From Bacteroidota bacterium (GTDB lineage Bacteria > Bacteroidota > Bacteroidia > NS11-12g > UBA955): a stretch of 13,408 nucleotides of DNA. Positions 1 through 7,340 of this stretch are shown piece after piece (position 1 is the first letter of the stretch; each line of letters starts with the position of its first letter). Location of the stretch: NCBI GenBank assembly GCA_027488495.1, contig JAIYBO010000255.1, forward strand, positions 1 to 13,408, written 5' to 3'. The notes below the pieces were generated by a model. That model worked only from the letters and a program-made list of their open reading frames with translations, did not search any database and was not told the origin of the DNA. The translations under genes and the position numbers were made by a program.

Positions 1-1501
1 ATTTGTGCATGCTTGGGGGTGTACCATCCTTTCCTGTGTATTTACTGATTTTGTGCAGGCTATTTACCGACACATAAAGTAGGTCGTTGTCTTTGTAAAC
101 AATCCTCACCACCTCCTGCTTTACCCCCTGCACGTCCATTTTTTCAAGACCCGCAAATTTCCCAATCCCATGATCCATGTGGGTGACATAGTCGCCCGGC
201 TTTAGGTTTTTGAGCTCTCTCAGCGTGAGTGAGGTTTGAGACGAATACCGTTGTCGGCCCTTGGGGCGATAGAATTTATCAAACAGCTGATGCTCCGTGG
301 TGAAGGCAATATTCACATCCCGATCAATAAAACCTGCAGACAGACCTTGATAAACGGGGTCAAATTCCACTTGGGCTTGGGTATCGGCAAGGATGGTTGT
401 AAGTCGTTCTATTTGGCGACTATTTTCACTAAAAACCAAGGTTTTGAGGCCTTCTTTTTTGTTTGATTGCATCCAATCGATGAGCATCGGGAAATTCCTT
501 TTGAACAGGGGTTGAGGCTGTTGGAGAAACTCAATGATATCTGATTGTCCGATGGGGCGTGTGCCGCTACAATGAACTTGGGTAAACGATTGCAAGGCCG
601 TCATCAGCCCTTTGGGGGTATTCCAAATTTGTTTGGGGTGTTTGGGGATGATTTCTCTGCCAAAATCCACAGCCTCTTGGTGAATTTGCAACGCTTTTTC
701 CCAAGCTTTGGCGAGGTCTTCAATTTGGAACGACAGATCTTGGGCCACAACCACGGTTTTTGGATCGAAGTAATCGGTGATCGAAATGGTGGTTTCTTGG
801 TTGCGTTGTTCTTGAATGTTTGGTAGCAGCGAAAAATGAGCGATTTCTTTGAGCGAAAGCTGATCATTCACATCGAAGGTTCTGATGCTTTCAATTACAT
901 CACCGTCTAGTTCGATGCGAAAGGGGTATTCATGGGCGAAGCTAAAAAGATCAACGATACCACCCCTGAGGCTAAATTCACCGGGTTCAAACACAAAATC
1001 TCGGCGTTCAAAACCATTGATTTCTAGAAATTCCATGAGAAAATCGGTATCAAGGCTTTGTCCTCTGGCGATGTCGATGGCCGATTTTTCGAGTTCGATT
1101 TTATCCACTACATACTCAGCGATGGCGGAGCAATAGGTAACAAAAATGCGTTTGTTGTTTTTGCGAAGTGCATTGAGGGTTTCGATGCGTTCTTGCACTC
1201 CCATGGCATTTTCGCGAACGGGATTGAAGGGTTTCAGGAAAGAATCGGGCAAAAAATAGATGGGTTCACCCACCAGCAGATTTTCTAGGTCTGATTTGAA
1301 ATACTGGGCTTCTTCTTTGTTGGGGAGTACCGCCACGATGGGCCTTCCGGAGGAGGCATACAGGGTGGCGGTGGCGAGGGCGAAGCCCGAGCCAGCCAGC
1401 CCTTGGAGGTGAATGGGTGCGGCCGCGTGCTCCGCCGCGGCCGCCAGTGCAATCATGGGTTGTGTTTGGGCAAATGCACCCAGTATTTCTCTCGTATTCA
1501 T
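1..1501 (-). CDS. mfd: Transcription-repair coupling factor Mfd, N-terminal 500 residues (cut by window edge)
   Basis: Mfd removes RNA polymerase stalled at DNA lesions and recruits UvrA for nucleotide excision repair. The minus-strand frame is open from the ATG at 1501-1499 to the window edge, about 500 of the family's roughly 1,100 residues. Visible parts are the UvrB-like N-terminal module, with a degenerate nucleotide-binding loop (GLAGSG) near residue 35 and the hallmark EPGEFSLRGGIVDLF near residues 170-185. The start of the CarD-like RNA polymerase-interacting domain lies from about residue 430 (PGDYVTHMDHGIGKF). The helicase/translocase motifs lie outside the window. The start is supported by a promoter match at 1553-1584 and by a purine-rich GAGAGAAAAG just before ATG. 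The first 60 codons are much richer in G+C than the rest and encode an alanine-rich stretch (AAAAEHAAA). The family call is firm. Confidence 0.95.
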   Translation of the reverse strand, partial: MNTREILGAFAQTQPMIALAAAAEHAAAPIHLQGLAGSGFALATATLYASSGRPIVAVLPNKEEAQYFKSDLENLLVGEPIYFLPDSFLKPFNPVRENAMGVQERIETLNALRKNNKRIFVTYCSAIAEYVVDKIELEKSAIDIARGQSLDTDFLMEFLEINGFERRDFVFEPGEFSLRGGIVDLFSFAHEYPFRIELDGDVIESIRTFDVNDQLSLKEIAHFSLLPNIQEQRNQETTISITDYFDPKTVVVAQDLSFQIEDLAKAWEKALQIHQEAVDFGREIIPKHPKQIWNTPKGLMTALQSFTQVHCSGTRPIGQSDIIEFLQQPQPLFKRNFPMLIDWMQSNKKEGLKTLVFSENSRQIERLTTILADTQAQVEFDPVYQGLSAGFIDRDVNIAFTTEHQLFDKFYRPKGRQRYSSQTSLTLRELKNLKPGDYVTHMDHGIGKFAGLEKMDVQGVKQEVVRIVYKDNDLLYVSVNSLHKISKYTGKDGTPPSMHK

Positions 1502-1531
1502 CGCTTTTCTCTCACTACCCTGAAATAATGA

Positions 1532-1550
1532 GGCCCCGCTTCGCGAGGCC
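1532..1550 (-). other. GC-rich hairpin at the 5' end of the mfd leader
   Basis: Bases 1532-1539 (GGCCCCGC) pair with 1543-1550 (GCGAGGCC) around a 3-base loop: an 8-bp stem with one C-A mismatch. It begins two bases after the mfd -7 element, so the stem would form the very 5' end of the mfd message. It could protect that end or act as a terminator for the transketolase transcript entering from upstream. The minus-strand bases after it (TCATTATTTCAGG) are only a weak U-tract, so a terminator role is uncertain. Confidence 0.5.
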
Positions 1551-1552
1551 CC

Positions 1553-1584
1553 CAAAGATACTATCACCAATCCGGTTTTATCAA
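1553..1584 (-). promoter_or_regulatory. Bacteroidota-type promoter of mfd
   Basis: On the minus strand an exact -7 element TATCTTTG (consensus TAnnTTTG) occupies 1560-1553, and a -33 TTG occupies 1584-1582, separated by 21 bases. This matches the primary sigma factor promoter form known in this phylum. Transcription should start near 1550-1546, giving a leader of about 45-50 bases before the mfd ATG. The promoter lies in the gap after the transketolase C-subunit gene, so mfd probably has its own transcript. The start site is inferred from the motif only. Confidence 0.6.
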
Positions 1585-1611
1585 CCCGATTACTCGCTTT
1601 TTGTGTAAGGT

Positions 1612-2568
1612 TTAACCCTTTCTCAACACCGCACGCTCCGCCGCCGCAACAATCGCCGCAGTGGTTAATCCGTACTTCTCCAACAACTGATCCGGCGTGC
1701 CACTCTCGCCAAAAGAATCATTCACCGCAACAAACTCCATCGGCGTTGGCAACTCCCTGCTCAACAACTGCGCAATGCTATCGCCCAAACCACCGTTCAT
1801 CTGATGCTCTTCGGCACTCACCACACAACCCGTCTTTTTCACTGATGCCAAAATCGCATCGCGATCCAATGGCTTAATCGTATGAATGTTAATCACTTCA
1901 GCATCAATGCCCTTCTCAGCCAATGCATATCCTGCTTCAATCGCTTTCCACACCATATGTCCGGTAGCAAAAATTGTTACGTCTTTACCCTCATTCAACA
2001 TCAAAGCTTTTCCAATCTCAAATGGCATATCTTCTGGAATAAACACTGGCCATTTCGGACGGCCAAATCGCAAATACACAGGTCCATCATATTTGGCAAT
2101 CGCCATCGTAGCCGCCTTCGTTTGATTGTAATCGCAAGGGTTAATCACCACCATATTGGGCAACATTTTCATCAAGCCAATGTCCTCCAAAATCTGGTGC
2201 GTAGCCCCGTCTTCACCCAAAGTAAGTCCAGCATGACTCGCACAAATCTTCACATTTTTGTGGCTGTATGCGACACTCTGCCTGATTTGATCGTACACCC
2301 TACCCGTTGCAAAATTTGCGAATGTACCAGCAAAAGGGATCTTCCCTCCAATGGCCAAACCCGCCGATGCACTGATCATATTGGCCTCTGCGATACCCGC
2401 CTGAATGAATCGCTCAGGAAATTCATCCTTGAAGGCATCCATCATCAAAGACCCCGTTAAATCCGCGCACAAGGCAACCACATTGCTATCCAGTTTACCC
2501 GCTTCGTGTAAACCTGCGCCAAATCCGCTGCGTGTGTCTTTTTGTCCTAATATTTCGTATGATTTCAT
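1612..2568 (-). CDS. tkt: Transketolase, C-terminal subunit
   Basis: This 318-residue protein is the second half of a split transketolase. Transketolase moves two-carbon ketol units between sugar phosphates in the pentose phosphate pathway, using thiamine diphosphate (TPP). The pyrimidine-binding domain shows GIAEANM near residue 58, with the Glu (about residue 61) that activates the cofactor, then GTFANF and HAGLTLGEDGATHQ. A C-terminal domain with FGESGTPDQLLEKYG follows. The family normally joins this half to the TPP/Mg-binding half in one chain of about 650 residues; the split form is common in Bacteroidota and archaea. Its partner is at 3992-4849. Only 5 bases separate its ATG from the stop of the vWA gene upstream, so the two are probably co-transcribed. 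It should act in the cytoplasm with its partner. Confidence 0.93.
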   Translation of the reverse strand: MKSYEILGQKDTRSGFGAGLHEAGKLDSNVVALCADLTGSLMMDAFKDEFPERFIQAGIAEANMISASAGLAIGGKIPFAGTFANFATGRVYDQIRQSVAYSHKNVKICASHAGLTLGEDGATHQILEDIGLMKMLPNMVVINPCDYNQTKAATMAIAKYDGPVYLRFGRPKWPVFIPEDMPFEIGKALMLNEGKDVTIFATGHMVWKAIEAGYALAEKGIDAEVINIHTIKPLDRDAILASVKKTGCVVSAEEHQMNGGLGDSIAQLLSRELPTPMEFVAVNDSFGESGTPDQLLEKYGLTTAAIVAAAERAVLRKG

Positions 2569-2573
2569 TTCTG

Positions 2574-3944
2574 TTAGATCGATAATTGGGTAATTGTTCC
2601 TGAATTGATTTTAAAAACTTTGTTCTTGCTGTATAATGTTCGGGTCTCACCCGCTGTGCGATAAACCACGGTATATTCACCGGGCTGCATGTTGATCATT
2701 TGTTTGGGTACGCTGCCATTCAAATCCATCACCCATTCCAATTTGTTGTCTACCTTCTGAAAAACCGCCCCTTTCACGTCTTTGCTCAAACTCAATTGCA
2801 AAACACCTGGATTGGGTATTTCAATGGTAAACGTTTGATTTTGTTTGATTTGAATGTTGTTAAATTTCAACCGCGGCACTGTAAGAATCTCTAAATCGTA
2901 ACCGCCCACCAAGTACTTTTCAGTGGTATTGAATTCCTGTGCATTGATGGTTTGCATGCTATTCCCTTTCCTCACAATGGCTTGTAACCTTGGGTATTTT
3001 GTAATCCCCCCCATCTTCAACAACAAACTACCTTGCGGCGTTTGAACGGGAATCACGTTGTGACGTCCGGGGACAATCTCCACCACTTCAGACTGAACTT
3101 GCGGCTTGGTATGGGCTACTACACGATATCTGCGGATCGGATCCAAATACAAGGTATCTGGCACCCCTTTGCCATTCATGGTGTGTATCACATTTTCTAC
3201 CATCGCGCCATTGTCGGCATCAAAAATGGTCAAAGGCACATCTGTTTCACGGGGCATGCCTTGATTGTCTAACAGATTGATTTGTACCGTGGTGTTGTTC
3301 AACGCCTGATTGATCACAACCCCTATGATTTTTTGAAATTGCGTGGGAGTTTCAGCGTTGAAATATCGACCAGCGCATGAATAGGCATTTCGAAACACTT
3401 CACTGTCTGTACCCAACCCAATCACAAAGGGCCTCAAAACAATGCCTTTTTGCTGCAAAGCGGTACTGATCGCACAAGGGTCGCCACCACATTCCTCAAC
3501 CCCATCTGTGATGATGATGATGATATTTCTCGACGTTGGGTCTTCGGGAAAATCCTTGGCACAGGCCAACAAAGATTGCGCGATAGAGGTATAACCCAGC
3601 GGTTTAATCATTTTCAATCGAGCAGCAAACTGCTTGTGATTGAAAGGCGCAAATGGCACCTCCAGCTTGGTATCGTTGCAATCCTTTTTTTCATTGGGTT
3701 GCGTATGTCCAAAAACCCGCAGTCCCACTTCCAAATTCTCCACTGTGCGAAGGGTATCGACCATCTTGTTCATCAAGGTCACAGCCACCGCCCAGCGATT
3801 GGAATTCCCCATTTCAGTGAGCATGCTACCACTGCCATCGAGCAGAAACAACATCCGGGTTTTTTGACCGGGATATCCATTTTTCACTTGTGCCCCCGCG
3901 TTCAAAGAGAACAACAAGAACAAGAGGTAGATGCATTTTTTCAT
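2574..3944 (-). CDS. Secreted von Willebrand factor A (vWA) domain protein
   Basis: A 456-residue exported protein of unknown function. It begins with a clear signal peptide (MKKCIYLLFLLFSLNAGAQ), cut probably after Ala18. A vWA domain spans about residues 29-215 with an intact metal-ion-dependent adhesion site: Asp36-Gly-Ser38-Gly-Ser40, a Thr in LGYTSIAQSL, and Asp in ITDGVEECGG. It resembles the vWA module of proteins loosely annotated as calcium-activated chloride channel homologues. Residues from about 220 to the end are beta-rich, with repeats of the PEGA or carboxypeptidase-regulatory kind as a possibility. An in-frame ATG 33 bases upstream (3977) would add 11 residues; I chose 3944 because the signal peptide starts there. 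The gene lies between the two transketolase subunit genes although the protein is exported and they are cytoplasmic. A probable internal promoter precedes it. Confidence 0.85.
   Translation of the reverse strand: MKKCIYLLFLLFSLNAGAQVKNGYPGQKTRMLFLLDGSGSMLTEMGNSNRWAVAVTLMNKMVDTLRTVENLEVGLRVFGHTQPNEKKDCNDTKLEVPFAPFNHKQFAARLKMIKPLGYTSIAQSLLACAKDFPEDPTSRNIIIIITDGVEECGGDPCAISTALQQKGIVLRPFVIGLGTDSEVFRNAYSCAGRYFNAETPTQFQKIIGVVINQALNNTTVQINLLDNQGMPRETDVPLTIFDADNGAMVENVIHTMNGKGVPDTLYLDPIRRYRVVAHTKPQVQSEVVEIVPGRHNVIPVQTPQGSLLLKMGGITKYPRLQAIVRKGNSMQTINAQEFNTTEKYLVGGYDLEILTVPRLKFNNIQIKQNQTFTIEIPNPGVLQLSLSKDVKGAVFQKVDNKLEWVMDLNGSVPKQMINMQPGEYTVVYRTAGETRTLYSKNKVFKINSGTITQLSI
3510..3524. repeat. (GAT)5 trinucleotide run in the vWA gene
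   Basis: Five consecutive GAT units on the plus strand read as ATC codons on the minus strand. They encode part of an Ile5 beta-strand directly before the metal-binding Asp of TDG. The run is in frame, so a change in copy number would lengthen or shorten the strand without a frameshift. It probably reflects the protein's need for a hydrophobic core strand. Confidence 0.6.
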
Positions 3945-3986
3945 GGTTATACGTTTATGTGTTGACGCTATGTTCAACTATTAAGC

Positions 3987-4021
3987 CAAAGTTAATAGTC
4001 TTTGTGTTCTGTCTCTGGCAA
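3987..4021 (-). promoter_or_regulatory. Probable internal promoter of the vWA gene
   Basis: An exact -7 element TAACTTTG lies at 3994-3987 on the minus strand and includes the TAA stop codon of the transketolase N-subunit gene. A TTG at 4021-4019 is 24 bases upstream, slightly longer than the usual spacing. The predicted start near 3984-3980 would give a leader of about 40 bases before the ATG at 3944. This would allow the vWA gene and the transketolase C-subunit gene to be transcribed separately from the N-subunit gene. It is a motif match only. Confidence 0.45.
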
Positions 4022-4849
4022 TTGAGCCAATGCTTTGGCCAACTGCTCATCGTTGGGCGCCTTACCATGCCAAGCATGTGTACCCATCATGAAATCAACC
4101 CCCATACCCATTTCGGTTTTCATGATGATCACAATGGGCTTTCCACAACCCAATTTTGATTGCGCTTGTGGCACAACCTTCATGATATCGTCCCAATTGT
4201 TACCATCCATTTCCAACACTTCCCATCCGAAAGCCAAAAACTTCGATGTCCATTCGGTCAAACCCATCACATCGCCCGTAGAACCATCAATTTGCTTTTG
4301 GTTATAATCCACGGCAACGATCATATTGTCCAATTTTCTGTGAGCAGCAAACATCACTGCTTCCCAGATTTGACCTTCTTGCAATTCACCATCGCCGGTC
4401 AAAGCCCATACAGTGCTTGCATCACCATCAATTTTCTTTTGCAATGCCAATCCGGCAGCCACACTCAACCCCTGACCCAAAGAACCGGTAGCAACACGGA
4501 TACCGGGGAGGTGTTCGTGCGTTGCAGGGTGACCTTGCAAACGGGTATTCAATTTACGGAAAGTTGCCAATTCAGGCACGGGGAAATAACCACAACGCGC
4601 CAACGTGCTATAATACACAGGCGAAATATGCCCATTGCTCAAAAAGAATACATCCTCACCATTTCCACTCATGTTAAATTGAGATGGGTTGTGTTTCATA
4701 AAATGAAAATGCAATGCAGTAAAATAGTCTACACAGCCCAAAGATCCACCGGGATGGCCACTTGAAACAGCGTGTACCATACGAAGAACATCTCTTCTGA
4801 TTTGGGTGGCCATGGTTGCCATTGAGGTTACGGTATAAGAGGTTTCCAT
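3992..4849 (-). CDS. tkt: Transketolase, N-terminal (TPP/Mg-binding) subunit
   Basis: This 285-residue protein is the cofactor-binding half of a split transketolase. It shows SGHPGGSLG near residue 30, SNGHISP near 71, GSLGQGLS near 122, and the thiamine diphosphate motif starting GDGELQEGQIW (Gly152-Asp-Gly154) and ending at Asn183 (VDYNQKQIDG), whose Asp and Asn bind the metal. It should form the active enzyme with the C-terminal subunit at 1612-2568; each half alone lacks required residues. It is the first gene of the leftward block. Several Met codons lie in the first 13 residues (1, 10, 13). I kept the first, but the conserved part begins only at about residue 15 (TQIRRDVLRMVHAV), so a slightly later start is possible. 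The vWA gene starts 47 bases after its stop. Confidence 0.93.
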   Translation of the reverse strand: METSYTVTSMATMATQIRRDVLRMVHAVSSGHPGGSLGCVDYFTALHFHFMKHNPSQFNMSGNGEDVFFLSNGHISPVYYSTLARCGYFPVPELATFRKLNTRLQGHPATHEHLPGIRVATGSLGQGLSVAAGLALQKKIDGDASTVWALTGDGELQEGQIWEAVMFAAHRKLDNMIVAVDYNQKQIDGSTGDVMGLTEWTSKFLAFGWEVLEMDGNNWDDIMKVVPQAQSKLGCGKPIVIIMKTEMGMGVDFMMGTHAWHGKAPNDEQLAKALAQLPETEHKDY

Positions 4850-4856
4850 AAAGGTT

Positions 4857-4864
4857 CAAAATTG
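4857..4864 (-). promoter_or_regulatory. Possible -7 element of the transketolase N-subunit gene
   Basis: The minus strand reads CAATTTTG here, one base off TAnnTTTG, ending 7 bases before the ATG at 4849. No well-spaced -33 TTG is visible. If real, the message would be almost leaderless, as for the divergent bamD. It lies in the 148-base divergent gap 4850-4997, where I see no other clear element for this strand. Confidence 0.25.
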
Positions 4865-4980
4865 CAGCAAATTCCCTCAGGAGTATGCACAAGTTTTCAA
4901 GAGAATCGGTTCTTGTATCAGAATCCGTTGAATCCACCAAAATCCCCGTTAATCATTCAAAGAATACGCCAAAAAATGCT

Positions 4981-4988
4981 TATATTTG
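4981..4988 (+). promoter_or_regulatory. -7 promoter element of the bamD operon
   Basis: TATATTTG matches TAnnTTTG exactly and ends 9 bases before the bamD ATG at 4998. No TTG is visible 17-23 bases upstream, so the -33 half is weak or absent. Transcription would start about 4991-4997, making the bamD message leaderless or nearly so. A TTG codon in frame with bamD at 4986 is part of this element, which argues against using it as the start. Confidence 0.5.
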
Positions 4989-4997
4989 CGGGTTCTT

Positions 4998-5813
4998 ATG
5001 CAGTCCAAACTCTACGGCTTCTTCTATACAATGGTGATTCTAGCTTTGGCTAGCTGTACCAACTATGGAAAGGTTTACAAGAGCAAGGACAATAATGCAA
5101 AATACCAATTGGCCACTGAGCTATATGCCAAAAAAGATTATTCCAGAGCCGTTCCTTTGTTCGAACAGTTGAGAGATGCCTACCGCGGCAATGCCGATAG
5201 CTTAGAAATTGTATACATCAACACCGCCTACTCTTATTTTTACATGAAGGATTATGAGTATGCCAGTATGTTCTTCAAAGATTTCACAGACAATTTTTCA
5301 AGCAGTCCACGCATGATAGAATGCGCCTACATGGCCTTGTATTGTGACGTTTTGTTTGTGGGTGATCCGGAACTCGATCAAAGTAAAACCAGCGATGTAA
5401 TCAACGCGTTGCAAACTTTCATCAACTATTACCCAGAATCAGAGTACGTGGCCAAGTGCAATACCCACATCGATGAACTCAGAAGCAAGCGCCATTCAAA
5501 AGCGTTTGACCAAGTAAATCAATACTTTGTGATGCGCGAATACAAAGCAGCCAGCGCCGCCGCTGTGATTGCCATCAAAACATATCCTGATATCCCCCAA
5601 AAGGAAGAATTGGAATACATCGCATACCGGGCACAGTTTTTGTACGCCATGGGCAGCATTGAATCCAAAAGGATTGAACGTTTAGAAAAAGCCAATGTCT
5701 TGATTGACGATTATTTTTATGCCAACCAAATGAGCGGTTTGCATTCAAAAGACGCCAAAGAAACCAAAGACAAAATTCAAAAAGAAATAACAAAACTCAA
5801 ATCAATCATATGA
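4998..5813 (+). CDS. bamD: Outer-membrane assembly lipoprotein BamD
   Basis: A 271-residue lipoprotein of the BAM complex, which folds and inserts beta-barrel proteins into the outer membrane. The signal MQSKLYGFFYTMVILALASC ends in a lipobox with acylated Cys20. The rest consists of TPR-like helical repeats: YQLATELYAKKDYSRAVPLFEQL near 35-57, NTAYSYFYMKDYEYASMFFKDF near 75-95, and a later LQTFINYYPESEYV segment, all typical of BamD/ComL (YfiO). Length is normal. A TTG start at 4986 would add four residues but sits inside the -7 promoter element, and an ATG at 5031 would leave too short a signal with no basic residue. The stop overlaps the next ATG (ATGA), so translation is probably coupled to the omega-like gene. 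Confidence 0.92.
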   Translation: MQSKLYGFFYTMVILALASCTNYGKVYKSKDNNAKYQLATELYAKKDYSRAVPLFEQLRDAYRGNADSLEIVYINTAYSYFYMKDYEYASMFFKDFTDNFSSSPRMIECAYMALYCDVLFVGDPELDQSKTSDVINALQTFINYYPESEYVAKCNTHIDELRSKRHSKAFDQVNQYFVMREYKAASAAAVIAIKTYPDIPQKEELEYIAYRAQFLYAMGSIESKRIERLEKANVLIDDYFYANQMSGLHSKDAKETKDKIQKEITKLKSII

Positions 5814-6133
5814 GCAACGCGATATCCCGCAACGCAGAAACACGTGACCTGCGCCACCTCGAAAACGAAACCAGTAACGTTTACTTGAGCGCCATCATCA
5901 TTTCTAAGCGTGCAAACCAAATTGCCGAAAAGCAAAAAGAAGAATTGCGCAACCGTTTGGAGCCATTCCTGAACGATTCTGATAACCTTGAAGAAATCCA
6001 AGAAAACAGAGAGCAAATCGAAATTTCCATGATGTATGAGCGTATGCCTAAGCCAACCCTTTTGGCTACACAGGAATTCGCCGATGAAAAAACCTACTGG
6101 AGAATCCCCGATGCTCCGGAAAAGCCACTGTAA
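5810..6133 (+). CDS. rpoZ: RNA polymerase omega-like (Rpb6-type) subunit, Bacteroidota form
   Basis: A 107-residue protein matching the Bacteroidota omega family. Omega helps assemble and stabilise RNA polymerase by holding the beta' subunit. The core NVYLSAIIISKRANQIAEKQ (about residues 23-42) corresponds to the conserved helix with the K/R-A-x-Q-I signature of omega and eukaryotic Rpb6. An acidic helical stretch and a short tail (WRIPDAPEKPL) follow. The position between bamD and coaBC is the usual one in this phylum and supports the call. It starts inside the bamD stop (ATGA), and its last 23 bases overlap coaBC. Confidence 0.85.
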   Translation: MSNAISRNAETRDLRHLENETSNVYLSAIIISKRANQIAEKQKEELRNRLEPFLNDSDNLEEIQENREQIEISMMYERMPKPTLLATQEFADEKTYWRIPDAPEKPL

Positions 6134-7340
6134 AAACAAGAAAATCATTATTGGGGTTACCGGTGGAATCGCCGCGTATAAAATCCCCCAATTGGTGCGT
6201 CTTCTGAAAAAAGAAGGGGCAGAAGTTCAAGTCGTGCTCACCGAAGCCGCCAAAACTTTTGTTACGCCTGAAACATTGGCAGTCCTCTCAGAGAAACCCG
6301 CACTGTCGCAATTTTTCAAATCCAACCAAGGTGAATGGAACAATCACGTTCACCTCGGTCTTTGGGCCGATGCAATCATTATCGCCCCAGCCGGTGCAAA
6401 CACACTGGCAAAAATGGCACATGGCTTGTGCGACAATCTATTAATGTCCGTAATCCTCTCCGCCAGATGTCCACTCTTTGTGGCGCCAGCCATGGATCTC
6501 GACATGTGGCTCCACCCCTCTACCCAATCCAATGTTAACACCCTACAACAAAGAGGTGTGCACATCATCGAACCCACAGAAGGAGAATTGGCCTCCGGTC
6601 TTTCGGGTAAAGGACGAATGGCAGAACCAGAGGATTTGTTCCAAGGACTAGAGCAACATTTTCAACCCACCGAAAACTTCTTCCTCAACAAACGCGTCCT
6701 CATTACCGCTGGAGGTACCCAAGAAGCCATTGATCCCGTGCGTTTCATTGGCAATCACAGTACCGGAAAAATGGGCTTTGCCATAGCAGAACAATTGGTA
6801 AACCTCGGTGCAACGGTTGAATTGGTGTACGGCTCAGTCACACAAACACCACCCATAGGATGCCACCACCATCATACCCTGTCGGCCATCGAAATGAAAA
6901 CCAAATGTGAGGAACTGTTTCCAACATGCGACGTTCTCATCATGGCCGCCGCGGTAGCAGATTACCACATCAAAGATGTTGCCCAAGAAAAGATCAAAAA
7001 ATCCAGCGATTCCCTCACACTTGAATTGGTAAAAAACCCAGACATTCTAAAAGAACTCTCTGATCACAAGAAACCCAACCAAATAACCATTGGCTTTGCA
7101 CTTGAAACAAACAACGAAGAATTTCACGCTTTGGAAAAATTACAAAAGAAAAACCTCCATTGCATCGTTTTAAATTCATTGCAAAACCCCCAAGCTGGAT
7201 TCGCTAAAGACACAAATGAAGTCACCGTTTTTTGCAACGATGGCTCTTCATTTAATATCCCTGCGCAAGAAAAAAGCAAAGTGGCAGAATCGCTATTAAA
7301 CAACTTAAGCAAATGGCTCACCAAACAAAACCCATCATGA
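6111..7340 (+). CDS. coaBC: Bifunctional phosphopantothenoylcysteine decarboxylase / phosphopantothenate-cysteine ligase CoaBC
   Basis: A 409-residue enzyme that joins cysteine to 4'-phosphopantothenate (CoaB) and decarboxylates the product (CoaC) to 4'-phosphopantetheine for coenzyme A. The CoaC flavoprotein domain (about 8-185) shows GVTGGIAAYK, catalytic His in NNHVHLGLWAD (79 or 81), PAGANTLAKMAHG and PAMDLDMW. The CoaB domain (about 190-409) shows ITAGGTQEAIDPVR, NHSTGKMG, AAAVADY, KIKK and NPDIL. Two residues known from the E. coli enzyme differ: Asp129 replaces the Asn of PxMN, and Ser162 (ELASGLSGKGRM) replaces the active-site Cys. I recall both as usual in Bacteroidota. The frame is open from 6036, but the start at 6111 fits the family N-terminus and gives a 23-base overlap with rpoZ. 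A His4 run lies in the CoaB domain. The stop overlaps the next start (ATGA). Confidence 0.93.
   Translation: MLRKSHCKNKKIIIGVTGGIAAYKIPQLVRLLKKEGAEVQVVLTEAAKTFVTPETLAVLSEKPALSQFFKSNQGEWNNHVHLGLWADAIIIAPAGANTLAKMAHGLCDNLLMSVILSARCPLFVAPAMDLDMWLHPSTQSNVNTLQQRGVHIIEPTEGELASGLSGKGRMAEPEDLFQGLEQHFQPTENFFLNKRVLITAGGTQEAIDPVRFIGNHSTGKMGFAIAEQLVNLGATVELVYGSVTQTPPIGCHHHHTLSAIEMKTKCEELFPTCDVLIMAAAVADYHIKDVAQEKIKKSSDSLTLELVKNPDILKELSDHKKPNQITIGFALETNNEEFHALEKLQKKNLHCIVLNSLQNPQAGFAKDTNEVTVFCNDGSSFNIPAQEKSKVAESLLNNLSKWLTKQNPS

Noticed and set aside
1882..2460. 192-codon plus-strand ORF opposite the transketolase C-subunit gene
   Set aside because: It is antisense to a clearly conserved gene and its translation has no family features.
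3450..3965. 171-codon plus-strand ORF opposite the vWA gene
   Set aside because: It is a shadow of the vWA coding sequence; the vWA frame has the signal peptide and motifs.
4160..4765. 201-codon plus-strand ORF opposite the transketolase N-subunit gene
   Set aside because: It is antisense to conserved thiamine-binding motifs and has no recognisable domain.
4986..4997. TTG start codon for bamD
   Set aside because: The TTG is the end of the -7 promoter element, and the ATG at 4998 gives a complete lipoprotein signal.
5810..5824. Similarity of the rpoZ start (ATGAGCAACGCGATA) to a stretch of the 14-bp array at 11380-11394 (13 of 15 bases)
   Set aside because: No extended similarity on either side; a match this short is likely chance.
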